From: Brachybacterium avium
Lineage (GTDB): Bacteria; Actinomycetota; Actinomycetes; Actinomycetales; Dermabacteraceae
Length of the DNA: 64,000 nt
Direction: 5' to 3'
NCBI RefSeq assembly: GCF_002216795.1
Contig: NZ_CP022316.1
Span: forward strand, 2,356,001 to 2,420,000
In this document: positions 1-6,432 of the stretch, one piece after another
How the letters are laid out: every line of letters starts with the position of its first letter
Position numbering within the stretch: position 1 is the stretch's first letter
Notes under the pieces: model-generated
What the model was told of the DNA's origin: nothing
Seen by the model: the letters and a program-made list of their open reading frames with translations, nothing else
Databases searched by the model: none
Position numbers and translations under genes: made by a program

Positions 1-399
1 GCGCGCCTGCTCGTGGACGCCATGCGCGCCAACGACGCCCCGCTCGAGCAGTACGAACGGCTCGGACTGCCCGCGACCGGTGAGGTGGCCACGGATCACC
101 TGGTCCTGGAAGCGCAGGATCTGCCGAGCGACGCCCCGGTGCTGGACCGGGACGCGCTGCAGCACTCGATCGTCGCCACCCGCACCGTGCGCGAGCTGCT
201 CGCGGACCCCAACACCCGCGCCGTGCTGCGCGCCGTGCTCGGCGAGATCGTCGACGGGCCGCTGCCGCCCGAGGCGCTGGAGATGACGCTGCTGGACATC
301 GCGACGGTGACCGTCGGGATGATCCCGCCGGAAGCCGTGCACGCGATCGCCGAGCAGCTGGACGGGCCTGCCGCATCGGTCGATGCCGACGGGCCCTGA
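1..399 (+). CDS. C-terminal end of a larger protein, possibly a family 3 glycoside hydrolase
   Basis: The frame is open from the first base to TGA at 397-399, so the gene starts outside the window. About 132 residues are visible. They contain a run of short helices (VRELLADPNTRAVLRAVLG, then a Pro-rich turn, then VGMIPPEAVHAIAEQLDG) and no membrane segment or catalytic motif. A terminal block of the form 'TVRELLADP...VL...L' followed by 'P...A+..L' resembles the tail of actinobacterial GH3 beta-glucosidases, but this is a family impression without the catalytic domain in view. It converges on the dipeptidase gene with about 20 bases between them. The identity should be treated as open; that it is coding is well supported by its codon pattern. 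Confidence 0.55.
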   Translation, partial: ARLLVDAMRANDAPLEQYERLGLPATGEVATDHLVLEAQDLPSDAPVLDRDALQHSIVATRTVRELLADPNTRAVLRAVLGEIVDGPLPPEALEMTLLDIATVTVGMIPPEAVHAIAEQLDGPAASVDADGP

Positions 400-418
400 G
401 CGCCTCAGGTCAGCAGCC

Positions 419-1942
419 TCACTGGTCTGACAGGGAGAAGCGGTTCGTCATCCGGTTGCTCGCGGTGAACAGCACAGAGCCCAGCAGAGCATCGGTCGCC
501 TCCCGGATCTGCTCAGCGATCCGAGTGTTCGCCGCGGCCAGCAGCTCCGGGACGTCCTTGGCGGAGCCGGCCCCGGTCGCCGCCGCGTCAGCGGCGTGCA
601 CGGCGGCGCGGCCGAGAGCGAGGGTGCTCAGCTGATAGCTCTCGATGAGCGGGATGGTCTCTGCAAAGTGCGCATCGGCCAGCGCCGCGATCATCCGCGA
701 GGCCCAGTAGAAGCTGTCGGTGCTGACCGTCCCGGTGGTGGTCGCGAGATACGCGGGGGCCTCCTCGACGTTCGTGAACATCGGGATCAGCGTATTGAAC
801 GGGTTCGAGGCATAGGAGATCCACTGCAGGGCCCGGGAGGGCTCGGGATTGTCCGGCCGGATCTGCAGGATCGCCAGCGCGTTGTGGCGGTTGATGCCGA
901 TCGGGCGGAAGGCGCGGCGCTCCGCCTCGGTGCCGTGGGACGAGTACGGATCGAACACGGTGCCCTGGTAATGGGAGCTGAGCACGTCCTTGACGTCCTC
1001 GATCGTGAGCCTCCGCTCGGGGCGCCGGCTCCACGGGAGGTCATCGGAGTCCGGGCTCGCACCGGGGCGGCCGCTGTCCCAGTCCTCGCCGTGGGGGTTC
1101 AGGGTGCGCTGCATGAACCAGGCGCGGGGCGTGTTGTAGACGTGATCGTGCGCGGAGTGGGAGCCGAAGGCCTCGCGAGGATTGAACACCGCGGCGTCTG
1201 CTGCGGGGCTGCCCGGCAGAGTGAGATCCAGGTGATGCTCGCGCACGAACTCTCGCAGATCGGGGCTCGCGAGATGGTCGCGTCCGGGGCCCTCGGCGTC
1301 GTCGAGATCGAAGGAATCGATGCCCAGCTGGTTCGGCATCGTCACGTAGTGATCCTCCGGCACGCGTCGCGCGATCCAGTGATGCCCGCCCACGGTCTCC
1401 AGCCACCAGATGTCCTGCTCGTCGCTGAAGGCGATCCCGTTCATCTCATAGGTGCCGTGCTCGGCCAGCAGCGCACCGAGGCGCTCCACGCCCTCGCGGG
1501 CGCTGCGGATATAGGGGAGGACCAGGGTCACGAAGTCCTCCTCACCGAACCCGCCGGGCTGCTCCGGCCGGTGCTCGCTCGTGCCGGGCTCGCCGACGGC
1601 GGGGACAAGCTCGACCAGAGGATCCGCGCCGAGCACGCGGGGGTTGGAGGTGATGGTCTCGGTGGCGCTCATCGCGACGTTCGCCGCGTTGATCCCGGCG
1701 CAGGCCCAGATCCCCTCATCCGGCAGGGCATTCGGGATAGCGGTGTACCGCAGCGGATCGCCCGGCAGCTGGATCGTGCGTCGACCGATCACGCTGGTGT
1801 AGGTGCGCGGCTGGTCCGCCGGGCGCACCACCACGACCCGCTTGGGGTCGAACGTGCCGTTCGAGGAATCCTCGGTGCGGGCGACCAGGGGCGAGCCGTC
1901 GGCGCTGGCATCGCGGCCGACGAGGAGGGTGGTGCAGGGCAT
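419..1942 (-). CDS. Peptidase family C69 (PepD-like) dipeptidase
   Basis: A 507-residue protein beginning MPCTTLLVGRDASADGSPLVARTEDS. Family C69 enzymes are N-terminal nucleophile hydrolases in which Cys3 becomes the catalytic N-terminus after processing; the C-T-T motif and the following GSPLVARTEDS segment match this. The family hydrolyses dipeptides with broad specificity. Length is typical. The reading frame runs 40 codons further upstream, but the start at 1942 is chosen because it places the Cys at position 3 and is preceded by GGAGAT about six bases before the ATG. There is no signal peptide, so a cytosolic enzyme is expected. It stands alone, transcribed towards the window's left end; its upstream region holds a small open frame with a very strong ribosome-binding site. 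Confidence 0.88.
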   Translation of the reverse strand: MPCTTLLVGRDASADGSPLVARTEDSSNGTFDPKRVVVVRPADQPRTYTSVIGRRTIQLPGDPLRYTAIPNALPDEGIWACAGINAANVAMSATETITSNPRVLGADPLVELVPAVGEPGTSEHRPEQPGGFGEEDFVTLVLPYIRSAREGVERLGALLAEHGTYEMNGIAFSDEQDIWWLETVGGHHWIARRVPEDHYVTMPNQLGIDSFDLDDAEGPGRDHLASPDLREFVREHHLDLTLPGSPAADAAVFNPREAFGSHSAHDHVYNTPRAWFMQRTLNPHGEDWDSGRPGASPDSDDLPWSRRPERRLTIEDVKDVLSSHYQGTVFDPYSSHGTEAERRAFRPIGINRHNALAILQIRPDNPEPSRALQWISYASNPFNTLIPMFTNVEEAPAYLATTTGTVSTDSFYWASRMIAALADAHFAETIPLIESYQLSTLALGRAAVHAADAAATGAGSAKDVPELLAAANTRIAEQIREATDALLGSVLFTASNRMTNRFSLSDQ

Positions 1943-1977
1943 GGGGCGATCTCCTGAGACAAAACGGGGTCGGGCCT

Positions 1978-2184
1978 TCAGAGCGGGGACCAGGACAGGG
2001 CCCACGGTAGACCTCGTGACGGGATCGGTCGCGGTGCGTGAGATCCGGCCAGCACTCCGCATGGATCGTGCGCCGCCGAGCGGGATGACGTCCCGAACTC
2101 TCGCGCATCACAGGCCCCGATTTGGTCACGCCGTTCTGCCATGCGTGACGTTGCAGAGTCGCGCGAGGGGTGATGAGCATGCAT
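1978..2184 (-). CDS. Possible short upstream ORF (68 codons) ahead of the dipeptidase
   Basis: On the dipeptidase strand, an ATG at 2184 is preceded by a perfect AAGGAGGT at about 2190-2197, the strongest ribosome-binding site in this part of the window. The frame begins MHAHHPSRDS and ends at 1978, 36 bases before the dipeptidase start. The peptide matches no family I know and its composition (many R, S, H) is not convincing as a folded protein. An alternative ATG two codons further on, in another frame, would use the same site. It may be a leader peptide or the remains of a gene; the ribosome-binding site is the only firm evidence. Confidence 0.2.
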   Translation of the reverse strand: MHAHHPSRDSATSRMAERRDQIGACDAREFGTSSRSAAHDPCGVLAGSHAPRPIPSRGLPWALSWSPL

Positions 2185-2217
2185 GATGCACCTCCTTCAA
2201 ACCAACGAACACTTGCA

Positions 2218-2235
2218 ACCGATTCACCTATCGGT
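2218..2235. promoter_or_regulatory. Inverted repeat upstream of the McrB-like gene
   Basis: ACCGAT and ATCGGT form a perfect six-base inverted repeat with a six-base spacer, 54 bases before the ATG at 2290. It could be an operator for the truncated restriction gene. No protein is implicated. Confidence 0.25.
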
Positions 2236-2289
2236 GCTGCAACCCCGTGACCGCGACTATTGCGGGTAGCGGTCCGGCAGACTGTGTGC

Positions 2290-2740
2290 ATGTCCAATAA
2301 CTATGTCGACGAGGGCGCAGAGGCGGCCACCAGAGCGTCCCGGCCTGCCCCAGAACTCAAAATCGCGGCCGAAGGCGGCGAGGTCATCGCTCACATGCTC
2401 GGAGACGGTCGGTCCGTCATCAACCCGGCAACGACGATCTGGACCGCGGCGTCGTCGGAAGAGCTTCGGGCCAGAATCGGGGACAACCTGAACATCGGGA
2501 CAGCCGAAAGCCAATGGGACAAACTCGATCAGCAACTCCAGGGCGCCTCCCAGGAGGTGATCCTCCTTGCGGCCGAACTGGCGTTCCTGCGCGAACATGC
2601 CCTGCGGTCGGCTCGGCCTGAGACCCGCCGTGCTCATGTCGAAAGGGTGCTGGCACACCTACAACACCCGGTAGCTATTCCAGAGCCGATGTCGACCTGG
2701 CTGGCCCGCCCCGTCGGGACGGGGCTGCCGCACGATCAGG
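2290..2740 (+). pseudogene. N-terminal stub of a McrB-like restriction ATPase, cut off by an IS3 element
   Basis: From the ATG at 2290 about 150 codons read as a credible N-terminal region. It includes the segment SQWDKLDQQLQGASQEVILLAAELAFLREH, which resembles the helical N-terminal part of actinobacterial McrB-type AAA+ GTPases, where a 'QL..AP.E..QLAAE..FL' stretch precedes the motor. The frame then runs into the IS3 terminal repeat at 2741 and continues only as noise inside the element. The AAA+ motor and any McrC partner are missing from the far side of the element, so this is a deletion rather than a simple insertion. In the intact family, McrB with McrC cleaves DNA carrying modified cytosine. 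The assignment rests on the N-terminal block alone. Confidence 0.5.
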
Positions 2741-2761
2741 TGACAGTTGGGGTGTCAGGCC
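2741..2761 (+). repeat. IS3 terminal inverted repeat, orfB side
   Basis: Starts TGACAG directly after the McrB-like stub and ends just ahead of the orfB stop codon at 2755-2757, which it overlaps. It pairs with the repeat at 3949-3969. Confidence 0.65.
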
Positions 2762-3615
2762 GCGAGGCTCACGACCGGGTTCATGATGGTCTCGTATTCG
2801 ATGGGGGTCAATCGGCCCAGGCGGGCCTGCCGGCGACGTCGGTGGTAGCTCCTCTCTATCCAGGTGATGATCGCGATCCGGAGCTCCTCTCGGGTCCGCC
2901 ACCGCTTGCGGTCCAGGACGTTCTTCTGCAGTAACGAGAAGAACGATTCCATTGCGGCGTTATCCCCGGCGGCACCGACCTGGCCCATCGACCCGATCAG
3001 GTGATGACGGTTCAGGGCATGCACGAATTTCCGGGACCTGAACTGCGATCCTCGGTCCGAATGCACGATGCAACCGGCGGCGTCGCGACGTCTGGATATC
3101 GCGTTGTCCAGGGCATTCACCGCGAGCCGGGCCTTCATTCGGTCGCTGATCGAGTAGCCGACGATGCGGCCGGAGAACACGTCCTTGATGGCGCAGAGGT
3201 AGAGCTTGCCCTCATCGGTCCAGTGCTCAGTGATATCGGTCAGCCAGAGTTCGTTGACGTCGTCTGCGGAGAAGTCTCGCTTGACGAGGTCGTCGTGCAC
3301 GGGCGGTCCGGGGCGTTTCCCGTTCTTGCCGCGCTTCTTCCCGAACACGGACCACCACTGGTTGTCCCGGCAGATCCTCCACGCCGTGCGTTCACACATC
3401 TCCTCGCCGGCTTCGGCGGCTTCGTCGACGAGGAGCCGGTAGCCGTACTCGGGGTCGTCGAGGTGGGCGTCCAGCAGGGCGTTGGCTCGGTAGGCCTCGA
3501 TCAGCTCGGCGTTGGTGACCTGTTGTTGCCGCCAGCGGTAGTAGGGCTGACGGGAGAGCTTCAGGACCCGCAGGGACACCGCGACGGGGATGCCGTCAGC
3601 GGCGAGCTCGCTCAC
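2755..3615 (-). CDS. IS3-family transposase OrfB (DDE integrase domain)
   Basis: 286 residues from a GTG start. After an N-terminal HTH_21-like region (residues about 15-90) comes an rve integrase core with the three acidic residues visible: Asp in LWLTDITEH, Asp in VHSDRGSQF and Glu in NAAMESFFSLLQKNV. This is the normal D-D-E spacing, so the enzyme should be active. It overlaps orfA by four bases (GTGA) in the -1 frame. In this family an OrfAB fusion made by -1 ribosomal frameshifting is usually the working transposase; a GGA-AAA-GGT stretch lies just before the end of orfA and could be the slip site. Confidence 0.92.
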   Translation of the reverse strand: MSELAADGIPVAVSLRVLKLSRQPYYRWRQQQVTNAELIEAYRANALLDAHLDDPEYGYRLLVDEAAEAGEEMCERTAWRICRDNQWWSVFGKKRGKNGKRPGPPVHDDLVKRDFSADDVNELWLTDITEHWTDEGKLYLCAIKDVFSGRIVGYSISDRMKARLAVNALDNAISRRRDAAGCIVHSDRGSQFRSRKFVHALNRHHLIGSMGQVGAAGDNAAMESFFSLLQKNVLDRKRWRTREELRIAIITWIERSYHRRRRQARLGRLTPIEYETIMNPVVSLAA

Positions 3616-3920
3616 GAGCGGGTAGAACCTTTTCCCGGCAGGTTCGCCTGCGAGAGATAGGCGGCCGCGCGGCGCAGGACCTCGTTCTCCTGCTCCAGCA
3701 GCCGAATCCGTTTGCGAGCGTCGCGCAACTCCGTGGAGTCCTCACGCGTCTTGCCTGGGCGGTTGCCGTCGTCGATGTCGGCTTGGCGGATCCATTTGTG
3801 CAGCGTCATCTCGTGGACGCCGAAGTCCTTCGCGATCTGAGCGATCGTGACGCCGTCCTCACGGGACCGGGCCACTCGCACAACGTCTTCGCGGAACTCC
3901 TGGGGGTAGGGAGCGGGCAT
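3612..3920 (-). CDS. IS3-family transposase OrfA (helix-turn-helix)
   Basis: 102 residues starting MPAPYPQEFREDVVRVAR, the standard opening of IS3 OrfA proteins. A Tnp_1-type helix-turn-helix (VTIAQIAKDFGVHEMTLHKW, residues about 25-44) binds the element ends, and the C-terminal half (ELRDARKRIRLLEQENEVLRRAAAYL) is a leucine zipper used for multimerisation. An upstream in-frame extension of 50 codons is rejected because it crosses the terminal repeat and reads as noise. Confidence 0.9.
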   Translation of the reverse strand: MPAPYPQEFREDVVRVARSREDGVTIAQIAKDFGVHEMTLHKWIRQADIDDGNRPGKTREDSTELRDARKRIRLLEQENEVLRRAAAYLSQANLPGKGSTRS

Positions 3921-3948
3921 GGCGCACATCCTTCCAGGCCGCCCTACG

Positions 3949-3969
3949 GGCAAGCCAGACCAGATGTCA
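3949..3969 (-). repeat. IS3 terminal inverted repeat, orfA side
   Basis: Read on the minus strand it starts TGACATCTGGTC and lies 28 bases outside the orfA start. It marks the right-hand edge of the element, next to the truncated gene at 3970-4149. Confidence 0.65.
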
Positions 3970-4149
3970 CCCATCGGTGCGGCAGCCCCTATCCTGCAGT
4001 GCCATCGCGTCCTGCGCGGCCTGCGCCGCCGAGGGCCCAACGATTTCTCCATCCGCAGCACGGCGGACATAATCGGAACTCATCTTCCGAAGAGCGTCGA
4101 GAACATCGTTGTCCACGGTGTGAAGGACGTTCTGCCTCAACGACGACAT
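3970..4149 (-). pseudogene. 5' stub of an unknown gene, truncated by the IS3 element
   Basis: An ATG at 4149 with GGGAGGAG eight bases upstream opens a frame beginning MSSLRQNVLHTVDNDVLDALRKMSS and running 60 codons into the IS3 tip, where it stops by chance. The strong ribosome-binding site and the ordinary amphipathic helices suggest a real gene start. I do not recognise the protein. It follows the frame at 4209-4970 by 59 bases on the same strand, so it may have been the last gene of a small minus-strand operon whose 3' part was lost when the IS-linked deletion occurred. Confidence 0.45.
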
Positions 4150-4208
4150 GGAACTGCTCCTCCCGCGACATCCGTGTCACTGCTCGTTCCGCGAACGACG
4201 TCGCGGCG

Positions 4209-4970
4209 CTACCGCAGCTCGCTGTGCGGTCCGTTCCGCATCTTATGGGGCGAGTGTGACAAGGTGAGGGACAAGTTCCCTCCACCGCGGTCACCGAGTA
4301 TCACTTGCGAAGTGGTCAGCGCTTCAGCCGGCACAGTTTTCTTCTGCATGCATGGACCGCCCAGGGGAGAGCGCCGCGGGCACGTGTTCCAGTTCGCCGC
4401 GGTTCGGCGCGTCGCCCGGCTCGTTTCATTTTCGCCAGCGTGTGTGATGCGCTGACGACCGGGGTGCGTGCGCCTCCTCCAGAGCAGACGAACCCTCAAC
4501 GTTGTATCGGTCCAACCTGGCACCGCGTATCGAGCGTGCTCGCTCACGACAGTTCGTTCGCCCGTAGTTGGGACGAGGCGGAGGTGTTCGCGGACGCGAT
4601 GAGGATTCTTGTGGCCCAAGCGCCGAAGCTGCTTGCCCGTCCACTCGCGTGGAGTATTGCCGGAGCCATCAACCGTAAGAGGGCGCAGGCGGGACTCGCG
4701 CAGGCGAAGGTTCATGGCGAACCCGGCGAAATCACGAAGCCCGGCCCCAGACGTGCCATCGCGCCTGCCAGCGACCTCGTATCGCATCTCGGGGAGTCTG
4801 CCGCGGGACAGATAGGACCTGATCGCGTTGATCTCGATGGTTGCGCATTCGGCAGAGACGTTGTCCATACGCCACGCGGAGAGACGGTTCCCGCGATCAG
4901 TGATCACGAGACCCATGGTGGTCGGGAGCCCATGGACATCCTTCAGCGTCGCATAGGGCCGACCGAATCC
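4209..4970 (-). pseudogene. Third segment of a decayed minus-strand reading frame
   Basis: The frame continues without a break from directly after the TAA at 4971-4973 to a TAG at 4209. The first 18 codons (GFGRPYATLKDVHGLPTT) come before any ATG; the first ATG, at 4916, has no ribosome-binding site. The first half keeps G/C-rich third positions and reads like protein (MGLVITDRGNRLSAWRMD). The second half is Arg/Thr-rich and may be noise. No family is recognised. Because it is in register with the two segments before it, it is best read as part of one gene interrupted by stops. Confidence 0.3.
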
Positions 4971-5327
4971 TTATCGACTCTCCTGCAGCGCATCAGCGCT
5001 CACCACGAGTGCGAACCGGTTCTCGAGCGCGTCGAGGAAGACGCCTGTGACGTGTGGTTGCTTTCCTGCGTGCAACGCGCTGAATACGGCTGTGAGTGCA
5101 GTGAGCCCGGACGCGAAGTCCTGCGCGAGATCGGTCTCCCGAAGAGTCCGGAGCAGCGGAGAGGCGGTCTCCGGCGCGATATGAGGCACGATCTGGAGGG
5201 TCGAGTCGTGCCTGGCGGCCCTCTCCACGGGAGGGACGGAAGCCTTCGATCCTTCGCGTGAGGGAGCCGAGGTGTCCTGTGCCCCCGGGGTCGGCTCCGG
5301 CGTGGGAAAGAGCTGTTGTGACTTCAA
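4971..5327 (-). CDS. Hypothetical protein, or middle segment of a decayed gene
   Basis: A 118-codon frame that would have to start at TTG 5327, with only a distant GGAG ahead of it. It has strongly coding third positions. After a Pro/Ser-rich N-terminus it holds a helical block (SPLLRTLRETDLAQDFASGL, then LTAVFSALHAGKQP, then VFLDALENRFALVVSADAL). The family is unknown. One codon separates the start from the TAG that ends the previous segment (5331-5333), and the two frames are in the same register, as is the next one after the TAA at 4971. That arrangement suggests nonsense decay of one gene, though three short coupled genes cannot be excluded. Confidence 0.4.
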   Translation of the reverse strand: MKSQQLFPTPEPTPGAQDTSAPSREGSKASVPPVERAARHDSTLQIVPHIAPETASPLLRTLRETDLAQDFASGLTALTAVFSALHAGKQPHVTGVFLDALENRFALVVSADALQESR

Positions 5328-5330
5328 GGT

Positions 5331-6068
5331 CTACAGAACGCGCTCCGCCATCCTTGACGCGGTCTCGCTCGGAAGCTCTTTTCGAAGCTCCTGGCGCACG
5401 AGGGTGGGGACTTCGGTGTGGGGGACGTGCCGCGAGTGGGTCGTCGCGATGACGCGAATGATCGCTTCCCGCACGGAGTCGAGGGGAACCCCGGGCAGAC
5501 GCTTCCACTTGGCGCGAAGGGTCTTGTCGACGTGGCTGATCAGATCCGGAGGTGCAGTCCCCTTGGCCTGCTTCGTCCAGAACGCCAGGCGTTGCTCCGC
5601 TTGCAGCTGCTCAGCAGTGGGAGCCGCCCAACCGAGTTGTGGACGCAGACCGGCCTTCTGCGGCAGGCGCGATGCCTTCGGCGCTGGCTGTGGGGAACGC
5701 ACCTGCGTTCCGGTTGCAGGTCCCGCTGTGGTCACCGATCCGTAGCCGACCGCGCTCTTTCGCGCTGCCCTGGGTTGTGCACCGTCGCGCGGCAATGGGT
5801 TATCTGAATCGCGCCGCCTCGATGCCTTCGATCGCCGGTCTTCCTGTTCTGCGGCTGGACGCTTACGTCTGGGATTTTCGGGTTCGAGTTCCCGTCGGAG
5901 CGCCTGAAGCGCCGTTTGCGCACCAGGATGACTGTGGTGAGCATGTCGAGTTCTTCCCCAGCGACGATATGTGATCTCATGCGGTGGTGCTGGCCGAGGC
6001 CCGTCGAACGAGCGCCCGCCAAATGTGCCATGCCCCGCTTCGGAGATTCTCCCTGTATAGGACGACAA
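5331..6068 (-). CDS. Hypothetical protein with a disordered N-terminus; first segment of the decayed frame
   Basis: The frame is open from 6068 to a TAG at 5331-5333. The last 140 codons are clearly coding by third-position G/C. They end in a folded-looking domain (APTAEQLQAEQRLAFWTKQ, ISHVDKTLRAKWKRL, SVREAIIRVIATTHSRHVPH, VRQELRKELPSETASRMAERVL). The preceding stretch is a Pro/Arg/Lys-rich linker. No start codon with a good ribosome-binding site is apparent, so the true 5' end is uncertain and may lie near 5935 or upstream of 6068. I recognise no family. It lies between the IS3-scarred region and the type III restriction operon. Confidence 0.4.
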   Translation of the reverse strand: MSSYTGRISEAGHGTFGGRSFDGPRPAPPHEITYRRWGRTRHAHHSHPGAQTALQALRRELEPENPRRKRPAAEQEDRRSKASRRRDSDNPLPRDGAQPRAARKSAVGYGSVTTAGPATGTQVRSPQPAPKASRLPQKAGLRPQLGWAAPTAEQLQAEQRLAFWTKQAKGTAPPDLISHVDKTLRAKWKRLPGVPLDSVREAIIRVIATTHSRHVPHTEVPTLVRQELRKELPSETASRMAERVL

Positions 6069-6262
6069 TCCTGGAATCTATCGCCGTCGCAAGTGGCCGG
6101 CTCGCCGTGAGCTGCGGGTGCCTCGATGAACTGATCGCCGTCATCTTCCAAGTCGACCGTGGCGCAAATCGTTGAGGTGTACCGCTTCTGACAGGGAAGT
6201 GTATCCCGGCCCGGATCGACAAGACCGGCCGGAAGTGTCGGGGACCCCCGGTAACGTTGGGC

Positions 6263-6302
6263 ATGGGCCAAAAGTGCAACCCATGGTCCAAAAGTGCAAC
6301 CT
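6263..6302 (+). repeat. Two tandem 20-base repeats resembling IS21-type terminal repeats
   Basis: Two adjacent copies of ATGGKCCAAAAGTGCAACCY (6263-6282 and 6283-6302) match at 18 of 20 positions. Tandem short repeats with a CCAAAAGTG/CACTTTTGG core are typical of the ends of IS21-family elements, but no istA or istB gene lies on either side. The likely explanation is a solo end left by a deletion; a regulatory role for the operon that starts 130 bases downstream is the alternative. Confidence 0.55.
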
Positions 6303-6432
6303 AAGCCGCACGCCCAGGCGCAGAGGAGTATGACCTGATGAAGCGCAGAGCAGCCAGATCGATCCGCTGCGAAGACCGTGGAGCGCTCGCAGCCTCGACG
6401 CGTCTGTCGCGCGTGTCCTCTAGGAACTATCG

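Larger units (their letters stand above)
2741..3969 (-). mobile_element. IS3-family insertion sequence, apparently complete, about 1.23 kb
   Basis: Two overlapping genes (orfA 3612-3920, orfB 2755-3615) lie between imperfect terminal repeats, TGACAGTTGGGGTGTCAGGCC at 2741-2761 and the reverse complement of 3949-3969, which agree at 14 of 21 positions and share TGACA at the tips. The layout, the orfA helix-turn-helix and the orfB DDE domain are those of the IS3 family. The three bases outside the left tip (AGG) do not match those outside the right tip (CCC), so no target duplication is visible. Genes on both flanks are truncated exactly at the tips, which points to a deletion next to the element after insertion. 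Confidence 0.88.

Noticed and set aside
2741..3969. IS3 element as a simple insertion with a three-base target duplication
   Set aside because: Flanking triplets do not match, and shifting the tips by one or two bases does not create a match.
4305..5261. 318-codon plus-strand frame as a real gene
   Set aside because: It lies opposite the better-supported minus-strand frame, lacks a ribosome-binding site and has an irregular composition.
5874..5908. tRNA-like T-arm (CGGGTTCGAGTTCCCG) suggesting a tRNA gene fragment or integration site
   Set aside because: The stem leaves an eight-base loop, no acceptor stem, anticodon arm or D-arm can be built upstream, and no matching tRNA gene is in the window.
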